64,000 nt of DNA from Billgrantia ethanolica (GTDB taxonomy: Bacteria; Pseudomonadota; Gammaproteobacteria; Pseudomonadales; Halomonadaceae). Position numbers and translations under genes: made by a program. The stretch spans positions 310,001 through 374,000 of the forward strand of contig NZ_JABFTX010000003.1 of the NCBI RefSeq assembly GCF_021404305.1, given 5' to 3'. Below are positions 1-8,757 of this stretch, in pieces. How positions within the stretch are numbered: the first letter of the stretch is position 1; every line of letters begins with the position of its first letter. A model generated the notes under the pieces. That model made no database searches. It had not been told where the DNA came from and saw nothing but the letters and a program-made list of their open reading frames with translations.

Positions 1-1
1 C

Positions 2-3000
2 GCGGTGCTGTCGATCCTGATCTTCATTGCCGGCGCGATCACCATTCCGCTGCTGCCGGTCAGCGAATACCCCGACGTGGTGCCGCCCACCGTGCAGGTG
101 CGCGCCGTCTATCCGGGCGCCAACCCCAGCGAGATCGCCGACACGGTGGCCACGCCGCTGGAGGAGGCCATCACCGGGGTCGAGAATCTGATGTACATGA
201 AGTCGGTGGCCGGCTCCGACGGGGTGTTGGCGCTGACGCTGACCTTCCGCCCCGGTACCGACCCGGACGAGGCCCAGGTGCAGGTGCAGAACCGGGTCAG
301 CCAGGCCCTGGCGCGGCTGCCCGAGGCGGTGCGCCGCCAAGGCGTGACCACCGACAAGCAGTCGCCCGACCTGACCATGGTGCCGCAGCTGATCTCGCCC
401 GACGGGCGCTACGACAGCACCTACCTGCGCAACTACGCGGCGCTGCATGTGCGGGATGAGCTGGCGCGGCTCGAGGGGGTGGGCCAGGCGATGCTGTTCG
501 GCGCCGGCGACTACGCCATGCGGGTGTGGATCGATCCCGACCGCGCCGCTGCGCGCGGGCTCACCGCCGGCGACATCATCGCCGCGATCCGCGAGCAGAA
601 CGTGCAGGTCTCGGCCGGCCAGCTCGGCGCGCCGCCGACGCCGCAGTCGTCCGACTTCCTGGTCTCGATCAACGCCCAGGGGCGCCTGACCACCGAGGAG
701 GAGTTCGGCAACATCGTGGTCAGGGCCGGCAGCGGTGGCCAGATCACCTACCTCTCCGACGTGGCGCGCATCGAACTCGGCGCCGCCGAGTACTCGCTGC
801 GAGCGCTGCTCGACAACCAGCAGGCGGTGGCCATCGGTATCTTCCAGGCGCCCGGCTCCAATGCCATCGCGCTCTCCGATGCGGTGCGCGACAAGATGGA
901 GGAGCTCTCCCAGCGCTTCCCCGAAGGGGTGGAGTACACCATCGTCTACGACCCCACGGTGTTCGTGCGCGATTCGATCAAGTCGGTGATCAAGACCCTG
1001 CTCGAGGCGGTGCTGCTGGTGGTATTGGTGGTGACGCTGTTCCTGCAGACCTGGCGTGCTTCGGTGATCCCGCTGCTGGCGGTGCCGGTGTCGATCGTGG
1101 GTACCTTCGCTGTGCTCTATCTGCTCGGCTTCTCGATCAATACCCTGACCCTGTTCGGCCTGGTGCTGGCCATCGGCATCGTGGTCGACGACGCCATCGT
1201 GGTGGTGGAGAACGTCGAGCGCAACATCGAGGAGGGGCTCGCGCCGCTGGCGGCGGCCCACCAGGCCATGCGCGAGGTGAGCGGGCCGATCATCGCCATC
1301 TCGGTAGTGCTGTGCGCGGTGTTCATCCCGATGGCCTTCCTCGAGGGCGTGACGGGGCAGTTCTATCGCCAGTTCGCGGTGACCATCGCCATCTCCACGG
1401 TGATCTCGGCGATCAACTCGTTGACGCTATCGCCGGCGCTGGCGGCGCTGCTGCTCAAGCCCCACGACGCACCCAAGGACCGCCTGTCACGGCTGATCGA
1501 CTTCCTGTTCGGCTGGGTGTTCCGCCCCTTCAACCGCTTCTTCAACGCCAGCTCCAAGGGCTACCAGGGCGGCGTGGCGCGCAGCCTGCACCGACGCGGC
1601 GCGGTATTCGCCGTCTACGCGCTGCTGCTGGCGGGTACCGGAGTGATGTTCCAGGTGGTGCCGGGCGGTTTCATTCCCACCCAGGACAAGATGTACCTGA
1701 TCGGCGGCGCCAAGCTGCCCGAAGGCGCTTCCCTCGACCGCACCGAGGCGGTGATCCGGCGCATGACCGAGCTGGCGCTGGAGACCGAGGGCGTGACCTC
1801 GGCGGTGGCCTTCCCCGGGCTCAACCCGCTGCAGTTCACCAACACGCCCAACACCGGCACGGTGTTCTTCGGCCTCGACCCGTTCGAGTCGCGCTCGCGC
1901 AGCGCCAACGAGATCGTCGCCGAGCTCAACGGCAAGTTCGGTGCCATGCAGGAGGCGTTCAGCTTCGCCTTCACTCCGCCGGCGATCCTCGGCATCGGTT
2001 CGGGCTCGGGCTTCTCGCTGTTCGTGCAGGACCGCGCCGGGCTCGGCTACGGCGAGCTGCAGCAGGCGGTGGACGGCTTCAGCGGGGCGCTGATGCAGGC
2101 GCCGGGCATGGGCTATCCGATCACCTCCTACCAGTCCAACGTGCCGCAGCTCGACCTGCACGTCGACCGCGTCAAGGCCAAGACCCAGGGCGTGGCGCTG
2201 ACCGACCTGTTCGAGACCCTGCAGGTCTATCTCGGTTCGGTCTACGTCAACGACTTCAACCGTTTCGGACGCACCTGGCAGGTGATGGCCCAGGCCGACG
2301 GCGACTTCCGTATGGACGTGGCCAACATCGAGCGCCTGCGCACCCGCAACGAGCATGGCGAGATGGTGCCCATCGGCAGCATGATCCGCGTCGACCGCAC
2401 CTTCGGCCCCGACCCGGTGATCCGCTACAACGGCTACCCGGCGGCGGACCTGATGGGCGAGGCCGATCCGCGCGTGCTGTCGTCGAGTCAGGCCATCCAG
2501 GTGGTGGAGCAGCTCGCCGCGGGAGTGCTGCCGGCCGGCATGGCGTTCGAGTGGACCGACCTGAGCTATCAGCAGGTCAACCAGGGCGGGGCGGCGCTGA
2601 TCGTGTTCCCGCTGGCCATCCTGCTGGTGTTCCTGGCGCTGGCCGCGCTCTACGAGAGCTGGACGCTGCCGCTGGCGGTGATCCTGATCGTGCCGATGTG
2701 CATGCTCTCGGCGCTGATCGGCGTGAAGCTCACCGGCGGCGACAACAACATCTTCGTCCAGGTGGGGCTGGTGGTGCTGATCGGCCTGGCGTGCAAGAAC
2801 GCCATCCTGATCGTCGAGTTCGCTCGTGAGCTGGAGATGCAGGGCCGCGGCATCGTCGAGGCGGCGCTGGAGGCGTGCCGCCTGCGCCTGCGCCCGATCA
2901 TCATGACCTCGATCACCTTCACCGCGGCGGTGGTGCCGCTGATGCTGGCCGGTGGTGCCGGCGCCGAGGTGCGCCAGGCGCTGGGCACGGCGGTGTTCGC

Positions 3001-3133
3001 CGGCATGCTCGGCGTGACCCTGTTCGGCCTGTTCCTGACCCCGGTGTTCTACGTCGCCCTGCGCAAGCTGGTCTCGCGCGGGCAGGCCGAACCCCGTGAC
3101 GCACAGCCCGTGGAGGGCGCCTACCATGCCTGA
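2..3133 (+). CDS. HAE1-type RND multidrug efflux permease, 5' end cut by window
   Basis: Inner-membrane proton-driven drug exporter of the AcrB/MexF class. The frame is open to the window edge and the visible protein already starts in the first membrane helix (VLSILIFIAGAIT), so roughly 15 codons are missing. Counting from base 5, the proton-relay pair Asp395-Asp396 lies in GIVVDDAIVVVEN and its partner Lys931 in ACKNAILIVEF; both large periplasmic loops are present and the length is normal for the family. The stop overlaps the start of the outer-membrane channel gene by 8 bp, so the two form an operon. The adaptor gene is expected just upstream, outside the window. The substrate cannot be predicted. 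Confidence 0.95.
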   Translation, partial: AVLSILIFIAGAITIPLLPVSEYPDVVPPTVQVRAVYPGANPSEIADTVATPLEEAITGVENLMYMKSVAGSDGVLALTLTFRPGTDPDEAQVQVQNRVSQALARLPEAVRRQGVTTDKQSPDLTMVPQLISPDGRYDSTYLRNYAALHVRDELARLEGVGQAMLFGAGDYAMRVWIDPDRAAARGLTAGDIIAAIREQNVQVSAGQLGAPPTPQSSDFLVSINAQGRLTTEEEFGNIVVRAGSGGQITYLSDVARIELGAAEYSLRALLDNQQAVAIGIFQAPGSNAIALSDAVRDKMEELSQRFPEGVEYTIVYDPTVFVRDSIKSVIKTLLEAVLLVVLVVTLFLQTWRASVIPLLAVPVSIVGTFAVLYLLGFSINTLTLFGLVLAIGIVVDDAIVVVENVERNIEEGLAPLAAAHQAMREVSGPIIAISVVLCAVFIPMAFLEGVTGQFYRQFAVTIAISTVISAINSLTLSPALAALLLKPHDAPKDRLSRLIDFLFGWVFRPFNRFFNASSKGYQGGVARSLHRRGAVFAVYALLLAGTGVMFQVVPGGFIPTQDKMYLIGGAKLPEGASLDRTEAVIRRMTELALETEGVTSAVAFPGLNPLQFTNTPNTGTVFFGLDPFESRSRSANEIVAELNGKFGAMQEAFSFAFTPPAILGIGSGSGFSLFVQDRAGLGYGELQQAVDGFSGALMQAPGMGYPITSYQSNVPQLDLHVDRVKAKTQGVALTDLFETLQVYLGSVYVNDFNRFGRTWQVMAQADGDFRMDVANIERLRTRNEHGEMVPIGSMIRVDRTFGPDPVIRYNGYPAADLMGEADPRVLSSSQAIQVVEQLAAGVLPAGMAFEWTDLSYQQVNQGGAALIVFPLAILLVFLALAALYESWTLPLAVILIVPMCMLSALIGVKLTGGDNNIFVQVGLVVLIGLACKNAILIVEFARELEMQGRGIVEAALEACRLRLRPIIMTSITFTAAVVPLMLAGGAGAEVRQALGTAVFAGMLGVTLFGLFLTPVFYVALRKLVSRGQAEPRDAQPVEGAYHA

Positions 3134-4604
3134 TCTGGCCAAACCGATGAGAGCCCTGCGCAACCTGATGCCGTTGCCGCTCGCCCTGGCGCTGGCCGCC
3201 TGTGCGGTGGGGCCCGACTACCGCGCGCCGACGCTGGCCGAGCCCGCCGCCCTGGCGCGCGCCGAGGCTGAGCTCGTCACTCCCGAGGCGGTCGAGCGCG
3301 AGTTCTGGCGCGGCTTCGACGACCCGCTGCTGAGCGAGCTGGTCGAGGAGGCCTTCGACGCCAACCACGACCTGCGCATCGCCCTGGCGCGTCACGACCG
3401 CAGCCTGGCACTGCTGCGCCAGTCGCGCCGCGACCTGGCGCCCAGCGTCACCGCCCAGGGCGGCGCCTCGCACCAGCGAGCCAGCGCCGACCAGATGCCC
3501 CAGGCGACGCGCTCCCAGCGCGACTTCGAGAGCTATGATGCCGGCGTCGCCGCGCTGTGGGAGCTCGACTTCTTCGGCCGCGTGCGGCGTGCCGTGGAGG
3601 CTCAGCAGGCCGAAGCGGAGGCCTCGGCCGCCGATGTGCGCGCCATGCAGGTGGTAGTGGTCGGCGAGCTGGTCGATCAGTACGTGCGCCTGCGCGGCCT
3701 GCAGGAGCAACTGCGCGTGGCGCGAGCCAACGCCGACAACCAGCGTGAGTCGTTGGCGCTGGTCGAGGCCCGGCTGGAGGCGGGGCGCGGCACCGAGTTC
3801 GACAGCGTGCGCGCCCGGGCCCAGCTCGAGAGCACGCTCTCGCGGATACCGGCGCTGGAAGGCGAGATCGCCGCCATCATCCATCGCCTGGCGGTGCTGA
3901 CCGGGTGCGAGCCCGGCGCGCTGATCGCCCGGCTGGAGACGCCCGCGCCGCTGCCGGCGCTGCACGACAAGGTGGCGGTGGGCCTGCCCGGCGAGCTGCT
4001 GCGCCGCCGCCCCGATATCGCCGCCGCCGAGCGGCGCCTGCACGCCGCCACCGCCAGCATCGGCGTGGCCACCGCCGATCTCTACCCGCGCTTCACCCTG
4101 AGCGGGTTGCTCGGTACCCAGGCCGCCAGCACCGGCGACCTGTTCGGTCGCGACAGCCAGACCCGGCTGGTGGCGCTGGGGGTGGACTGGTCGTTCCTCG
4201 ACAGCGGTCGGGTGCGGGCGCGCATGGCCGCCGCCGATGCCGACGCCGAAGCCAACCTGGCGCGCTACGAGCAGACCGTGCTGCAGGCGCTGGAGGAGGC
4301 CGAGACGGCGCTCGCCCGCTACGCCCAGTCGCTGCGCGAGCGCGAGCATCTGGCGGCGGCCGCCGCGGCCAGCGCCGAGGCGGCCCGCCAGGCGCGGGTG
4401 CGCTTCGAGGTCGGCGTGATCGACTTCCTCGAAGTGATCGACAGCGAGCGTTCACGGCTCGAGGCCGAGGACGGCCTGGCCCAGAGCAGCGTGCGTGCCG
4501 CCACCGCCCTGGTGAGCGTCTACCGGGCGCTGGCCGGCGGCTGGGAGGAGCGCATGGACGCGCCGCGCCAGGCGAATGCCGAACCGGCGCTGAGCTCCAC
4601 CTGA
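3126..4604 (+). CDS. NodT/OprM-type outer-membrane efflux channel lipoprotein
   Basis: Outer-membrane exit duct of the RND pump encoded immediately upstream. From the ATG that overlaps the permease stop the protein is 492 residues, normal for this family. The N-terminus has a lipoprotein signal ending in LAAC with the acylated cysteine at residue 26, followed by AVGPDYRAP, the usual start of mature NodT-type channels. Two TolC-like repeats follow, including GEIAAIIHRLAVLTG and the PGELLRRRPDIAAAERRL signature. An alternative start at 3147 would only trim the signal peptide. Translation is coupled to the permease. A strong hairpin lies about 30 bp downstream. Confidence 0.93.
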   Translation: MPDLAKPMRALRNLMPLPLALALAACAVGPDYRAPTLAEPAALARAEAELVTPEAVEREFWRGFDDPLLSELVEEAFDANHDLRIALARHDRSLALLRQSRRDLAPSVTAQGGASHQRASADQMPQATRSQRDFESYDAGVAALWELDFFGRVRRAVEAQQAEAEASAADVRAMQVVVVGELVDQYVRLRGLQEQLRVARANADNQRESLALVEARLEAGRGTEFDSVRARAQLESTLSRIPALEGEIAAIIHRLAVLTGCEPGALIARLETPAPLPALHDKVAVGLPGELLRRRPDIAAAERRLHAATASIGVATADLYPRFTLSGLLGTQAASTGDLFGRDSQTRLVALGVDWSFLDSGRVRARMAAADADAEANLARYEQTVLQALEEAETALARYAQSLREREHLAAAAAASAEAARQARVRFEVGVIDFLEVIDSERSRLEAEDGLAQSSVRAATALVSVYRALAGGWEERMDAPRQANAEPALSST

Positions 4605-4866
4605 TGAGGGCGAGCCCGGCTCGCCTGCATGACGACGAGCCGGCATGGCGCCATGCGCCGTGCCGGCTCAACCTGTCCCACGTTCCCCGCTACGTCCCCC
4701 AGTAAGCACTCGCTGACCTCGCTGCGCCGGTAGGGCGTATTGCCCGCGATTATCTGCTATGCTGCTCGCCTGCCTTTAGACGAAGCGCGACCTCGGCTCG
4801 TGCCTTCGCATCCACCCTCGCTTGCTTGCCGCTTCGGCAATCGCTCAGTCTCGCAGGTTCATTTCC
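4605..4866. other. Intergenic region with two GC-rich hairpins, then the dbpA leader
   Basis: 262 bp without a gene. A 7-bp stem at 4609-4625 (GGCGAGC/GCTCGCC) is followed at 4637-4669 by a longer stem, GAGCCGGCA-t-GGCGC-cat-GCGCC-g-TGCCGGCTC. Neither is followed by a T tract, so they may end efflux-operon transcription only with help or act as 3' stabilisers. The remainder should hold the dbpA promoter; I could not pick -35/-10 boxes with confidence. Confidence 0.5.
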
Positions 4867-6267
4867 GTGTCCGACTCTCCCAACGACGGGGCCTTTGCCT
4901 CGCTGCCGCTGGCGCCACCGCTGCTGGCCAATCTCGATTCGCTTGGCTACCTGGCCATGACGCCGGTGCAGGCCGCCAGCCTGCCGCCGGTGCTGGCGGG
5001 CCGCGACGTGATCGCCCAGGCCAGGACCGGCTCGGGCAAGACCGCGGCGTTCGGCCTGGGGCTGCTCTCGCGTCTCGATGTCTCGCGCTTTCAGGTTCAG
5101 GCGCTGGTGCTCTGCCCCACTCGCGAGCTGGCCGATCAGGTGGCCGGCGAACTCCGGCGGCTAGCGCGCACGCTGCCCAACGTCAAGGTGCTGACCCTGT
5201 GCGGTGGCGCTCCCTTCGGTCCGCAGCTGGCCTCGCTGGCGCATGGCGCGCATGTGGTGGTGGGCACGCCCGGTCGTATCGAAGAGCATCTGCGCAAGGG
5301 CGCGCTCGATCTCGCCTCGCTCGACGTGCTGGTGCTGGACGAGGCCGACCGCATGCTCGACATGGGCTTTCAGCCCAGCCTGGAGGCGATCGTCGGCGCG
5401 ACGCCCGCCAGCCGCCAGACCCTGCTGTTCAGCGCCACCTACAGCGACGAGGTCAGGGGCATCGCCCAGGGGCTGATGCGTGACCCGGCCGAGGTGGCGG
5501 TGGCCGAGGCCCATGACGAGAGCACCATCCGCCAGCGCGTCTACCGGGTGGCCGACGAGACGCAGCGTTTCGCCGCGCTGCGTGGGCTGCTGCTGCAGCA
5601 CCGGCCGCGCTCCAGCGTGGTGTTCTGCAACACCCGGCGTGAGGCCCAGGAGCTCGCCGACGCCCTCGCTGAGGCGGGCTTCAGCGCCCTGGCGCTGCAC
5701 GGCGACCTGGAGCAGCGCGATCGCGACCGCATCCTGGTGCTGTTCGCCAATCACAGCGTCTCCATCCTGGTGGCCACCGACGTGGCGGCCCGCGGGCTGG
5801 ATATCGCCGCGCTGGATGCGGTATTCAACTACCAGATCGCCCGCGACCTGGAGGTCCACGTACATCGCGTCGGGCGTACCGGCCGTGCCGGCGGCTCCGG
5901 CATCGCCTGTACCCTGGTCAGCGAGAGCGAGGCCTATCGCCTCGAGCGGCTGAACGAATTCCTCGGTGAGCCGCTGGAGGAGGCACCGCTGCCGCCGCGC
6001 AGCGTGCTGACGCGGGAGCCCTTCCTGCCGCAGATGGCCACGTTGCAGCTCGACGGCGGCAAGAAGCAGAAGGTACGCCCCGGCGATATTCTCGGCGCCT
6101 TGACCGGCGAGGGTGGCATCGAGGGGGCTCAGGTAGGCAAGATCAAAGTGCTGGAGCGCAGCGCCTACGTGGCGGTGCAGCGCGAGGTCGCCAAGGCGGC
6201 GCTTGCCCAGCTCGGCACGGGCAAGCTCAAGGGGCGCTCGTTTCGCGCCCGGCGTGTCAGCCGCTGA
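4867..6267 (+). CDS. dbpA: ATP-dependent RNA helicase DbpA (DEAD box)
   Basis: DEAD-box helicase acting on 23S rRNA in large-subunit assembly. From a GTG at 4867 the protein is 466 residues, close to E. coli DbpA. Visible motifs: Q-motif region around residues 27-35, Walker A ARTGSGKT (52-59), PTREL, GTPGR, DEAD (158-161), SAT (189-191) and HRVGRTGRAG in the second RecA domain. The last ~70 residues carry the DbpA RNA-binding domain (KKQKVRPGDILGALTGEGG), which separates it from generic helicases. The frame stays open upstream to 4822, but that extension (MLAASAIAQSRRF) does not look like a DbpA start. The RIO kinase gene follows after 28 bp. Confidence 0.93.
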   Translation: MSDSPNDGAFASLPLAPPLLANLDSLGYLAMTPVQAASLPPVLAGRDVIAQARTGSGKTAAFGLGLLSRLDVSRFQVQALVLCPTRELADQVAGELRRLARTLPNVKVLTLCGGAPFGPQLASLAHGAHVVVGTPGRIEEHLRKGALDLASLDVLVLDEADRMLDMGFQPSLEAIVGATPASRQTLLFSATYSDEVRGIAQGLMRDPAEVAVAEAHDESTIRQRVYRVADETQRFAALRGLLLQHRPRSSVVFCNTRREAQELADALAEAGFSALALHGDLEQRDRDRILVLFANHSVSILVATDVAARGLDIAALDAVFNYQIARDLEVHVHRVGRTGRAGGSGIACTLVSESEAYRLERLNEFLGEPLEEAPLPPRSVLTREPFLPQMATLQLDGGKKQKVRPGDILGALTGEGGIEGAQVGKIKVLERSAYVAVQREVAKAALAQLGTGKLKGRSFRARRVSR

Positions 6268-6295
6268 TGGCCGCTTTAGAACAGTAGGAGGATAG

Positions 6296-7198
6296 GTGAA
6301 GGTACCTAAACGATTGCAGCCGCTGATCGACGACGGCTTGATCGACACAGTCGAGAGCCAGCTGATGAGCGGCAAGGAAGCCCAGGTCTTCGTGGTGATT
6401 TCCCACGGCGAGCGGCGCTGCGCCAAGGTCTTCAAGGAGGCCAAGCAGCGCAGCTTCAAGCAGGCGGTGCAGTATCAGGAGGGGCGTCGCGAACGCAACA
6501 GCCGCCGCTCGCGGGCCATGGCCAAGAAGACCCGCTACGGCCAGAAGGAGCAGGAGCAGGCCTGGCTCAACGCCGAGGTCGATGCCCTCTACCGGTTGGC
6601 GGCGGCGGACGTGCGGGTACCGCAGCCCTACGGCTTCATCGATGGCGTGCTGCTGATGGAGATGATCAGCGATGCCGAGGGCCTGACCGCCCCGCGACTG
6701 GACGACGTGACCCTGAGCGCCGAGCAGGCCCGCGAGTACTACGCCAAGATCCTGCGCGATGTGGTCAAGATGCTGTGCGCCGGCCTGGTGCACGGCGATC
6801 TCTCCGAGTTCAACGTGCTGCTGGCCACCGATGGCCCGGTGATCATCGACCTGCCCCAGGCGGTGGATGCCGCCGGCAACAACAGCGCCGAGTGGATGTT
6901 CGAGCGCGACGTGGACAACATGCGCCGCTACTTCGGGCGCTTCGCCCCGGAGCTGCTCGGCACCGACTACGGCAAGGAGATCTGGGCGCTCTACGAAGCC
7001 GGCGAGCTGCATCCCGAGAGCCGACTGACCGGCTGCTTCGAGCATGACACCGGCACCGTGGACGTGAACGAGCTGATGAGCGTGATCGACGACGTGCGCG
7101 AGGAGGAGGCCTACCGCCAGGGGAGGCGCAACCGCAGCGACGAGCCCGGCGTGGAGGAGGCCGCGGAGGAGTGGCAGGAATCCCAGCGGGAGCGTTGA
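6296..7198 (+). CDS. RIO1-family serine protein kinase
   Basis: Atypical protein kinase of the RIO family. The GTG start is preceded by a strong AGGAGG site. Visible features: the glycine-poor nucleotide loop SGKEAQVF (25-32), the ATP-binding lysine in CAKVFK (Lys44), the catalytic loop HGDLSEFN (His166, Asp168, Asn173) and a metal-binding Asp185 in IIDLPQAV, the RIO replacement for DFG. The N-terminal half has a basic stretch (QEGRRERNSRRSR), as in other bacterial RIO proteins. It follows dbpA by 28 bp on the same strand, which fits a shared role around ribosomes or RNA; this is an inference, as substrates of bacterial RIO kinases are poorly known. Confidence 0.88.
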   Translation: MKVPKRLQPLIDDGLIDTVESQLMSGKEAQVFVVISHGERRCAKVFKEAKQRSFKQAVQYQEGRRERNSRRSRAMAKKTRYGQKEQEQAWLNAEVDALYRLAAADVRVPQPYGFIDGVLLMEMISDAEGLTAPRLDDVTLSAEQAREYYAKILRDVVKMLCAGLVHGDLSEFNVLLATDGPVIIDLPQAVDAAGNNSAEWMFERDVDNMRRYFGRFAPELLGTDYGKEIWALYEAGELHPESRLTGCFEHDTGTVDVNELMSVIDDVREEEAYRQGRRNRSDEPGVEEAAEEWQESQRER

Positions 7199-7255
7199 GC
7201 CGAATTGGAGTACCCTTTCGAATCATCTCCAATAAATAACCGAGCGAGGATCGCC

Positions 7256-7849
7256 ATGTCGTTGCATAGAGCGCTGCCCATCCATTCCGGACGCTGGCTG
7301 GCCATTGCCTTGGTCCTGCTGCTGGCAGGGTGTCAGACCCAGCCGCCGGAGCCGCCCGACGAGGACAAGGCGGCCATCGACCGCATGCTGGTCTTGATCG
7401 ACGAGCGGCTCGACGTGGCGCCGCTGGTGGCGCAGTCAAAATGGAACAGCGGCGCGCCCATCGAGGCGCCGGAGCGCGAGGCGCAGATTCTCGATCAGGT
7501 GGCAGAAGATGCCGAGGCGGCTGGCGTCGACGATGCCTTCGCCCGGCGCTTCTTCGACAAGCAGTTCGAGGCCAGCAAGCAGATCCAGCGGCGCCTGCAC
7601 CATCAATGGCTGCAGGAGGGGCGTTCCCCCTTCGCCGATCCGCCCGATCTCGCCGAGGAGGTGCGACCGGTGCTCGACCGCCTGACGCCACAGCTGATCG
7701 AAGCGCTGGCCGACATGCAGCGTATCGCCGAGGTGGAAGGCTCAGGGCGCTACCTCGAACAACGCGCCGCGGAGCTGATCCAGGACGACTTCGACGGCGA
7801 GCCGCGCGACGTGGCGATTGCGCCGCTGAGAGAGCGCTTCGCGCCCTAG
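7256..7849 (+). CDS. aroQ: Exported chorismate mutase, AroQ-gamma type, predicted lipoprotein
   Basis: Chorismate mutase (chorismate to prephenate) of the secreted gamma subclass. The ATG at 7256 has GAGGA upstream. A signal peptide ends in LLAGC, giving a lipidated Cys26, so the enzyme should be membrane-anchored on the periplasmic side. The helical mutase core is at residues ~40-115 with the expected pattern: RLDVAPLVAQSKW, the EAPEREAQILDQV helix, FFDKQFEASKQIQ and RLHHQW. The C-terminal half is the extra helical region seen in the gamma class. The frame extends upstream to 7205 without a signal-like sequence, so the later start is preferred. Lipid anchoring is unusual for this enzyme. Confidence 0.85.
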   Translation: MSLHRALPIHSGRWLAIALVLLLAGCQTQPPEPPDEDKAAIDRMLVLIDERLDVAPLVAQSKWNSGAPIEAPEREAQILDQVAEDAEAAGVDDAFARRFFDKQFEASKQIQRRLHHQWLQEGRSPFADPPDLAEEVRPVLDRLTPQLIEALADMQRIAEVEGSGRYLEQRAAELIQDDFDGEPRDVAIAPLRERFAP

Positions 7850-7878
7850 CGGCCACTTCTTTCTCACCATCGCGGAGC

Positions 7879-8628
7879 CTACGGCTGCCAGGCTCGGGGG
7901 TGCTCGGTCTTGAGCACCCCTTGTTCGTTCCAGTCGTCCCAGCCGGCGAAGGGGATCGCTGCCTCGCCGTCTAGCCCTTCCAGCCGCCGTGCCCAGGCGG
8001 CTTTCTCCGCTTCCAGGCGTTCACGGAACGCCGCCTCGTCCTGATAGCTCAGCCCGCCGCCCTGCACCCCGTAGGTGACCTGGGGCGGCAGCACGCTGAC
8101 GCCCAGATAGTAGAGCGAGTAGTGGATCGGCCACAGCAACGCCACGATATGGCCGCTGCGCCCGTGCCGGCTGAAGGTCGGCGCCGGGGCGCCGGTGGTC
8201 ACCGAGAGCATGGCCCGCTTCCCGGGAAAACGGCCGCGGTCGTAGCGCATGCGACCGCTGTAGAGCCCGCCGTAGACGAACACCCGGTCGAACCAGCCCT
8301 TGAGCATGGCCGGCTGGGCATGCCACCACAGCGGAAACTGCAGGATCACCAGGTCGGCACGCTCCAGGCGTTCGATCTCGCGCTTCACGTCGACGGGCAG
8401 GGTGCCGCCCTCATAGGCGTGGCGCTGTTCGGTGAGGGGGAAGAATGTCTCGGGCTCGACCCGTTCGACGTAGTGGCCAGGCCGCTCCAGCGGATCGAAG
8501 CCTTCGGCGTAGAGATCCGAGACCTCGACACGGTAGCCTTGCCGCTGCAGGGTCTCGACGGCGACCTCCTTCAGGGCGCCATTGAACGAGCGCGGTTCGG
8601 GGTGGCAGAACACGATCAGGGCATGCAT
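7879..8628 (-). CDS. NAD(P)H quinone reductase, flavodoxin-like fold
   Basis: FAD/FMN-dependent two-electron quinone reductase of the NQO1/MdaB superfamily, 249 residues. The N-terminus MHALIVFCHPEPRSFN is the typical flavin-phosphate loop; DLVILQFPLWWHAQPAMLKGWFDRVF is the family's conserved isoalloxazine-binding segment (quoted here only as the key FPLWWH and KGWFDRV motifs). The central GGLYSGRMRYDRG and LSVTTGAP strands also fit. It is divergent from the zinc alcohol dehydrogenase across 129 bp, suggesting a shared control region, and convergent with aroQ. The role is probably protection against quinones or redox-cycling compounds; the substrate is not predictable. Confidence 0.88.
   Translation of the reverse strand: MHALIVFCHPEPRSFNGALKEVAVETLQRQGYRVEVSDLYAEGFDPLERPGHYVERVEPETFFPLTEQRHAYEGGTLPVDVKREIERLERADLVILQFPLWWHAQPAMLKGWFDRVFVYGGLYSGRMRYDRGRFPGKRAMLSVTTGAPAPTFSRHGRSGHIVALLWPIHYSLYYLGVSVLPPQVTYGVQGGGLSYQDEAAFRERLEAEKAAWARRLEGLDGEAAIPFAGWDDWNEQGVLKTEHPRAWQP
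7897..7920 (+). terminator. Possible terminator for aroQ, inside the convergent gene
   Basis: Perfect 9-bp stem GGGGTGCTC-ggtctt-GAGCACCCC followed by TTGTT on the + strand, 48 bp after the aroQ stop. It lies within the 3' end of the convergent quinone reductase gene, where it encodes part of the C-terminal tail. Confidence 0.45.
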
Positions 8629-8757
8629 CTTGGATCTCCGCTTTGCTGGCCTACGTGATGCGTGCTTTCAGGCTATGCTGTACGCTGACGAACCGACATT
8701 CCCAAAACATGACAGCCGACTTTGCATGATTGAACAGCCCGCCAGAGAGGGTCTTGC
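8629..8757. promoter_or_regulatory. Divergent promoter region, quinone reductase / alcohol dehydrogenase
   Basis: 129 bp between two divergent start codons must contain both promoters. A plausible ribosome site (GAGAGGG) precedes the dehydrogenase ATG. I see no clean operator palindrome. Confidence 0.4.

Noticed and set aside
526..2829. Long + strand frame within the RND permease
   Set aside because: Low-complexity Arg/Gly/Ala-rich translation, a codon-phase shadow of the real gene in high-GC DNA.
1487..3163. 558-residue - strand frame over the permease
   Set aside because: His/Gln/Arg-rich with no domain; antisense shadow.
2919..4349. 476-residue - strand frame over the channel gene
   Set aside because: Same type of antisense shadow, no recognisable family.
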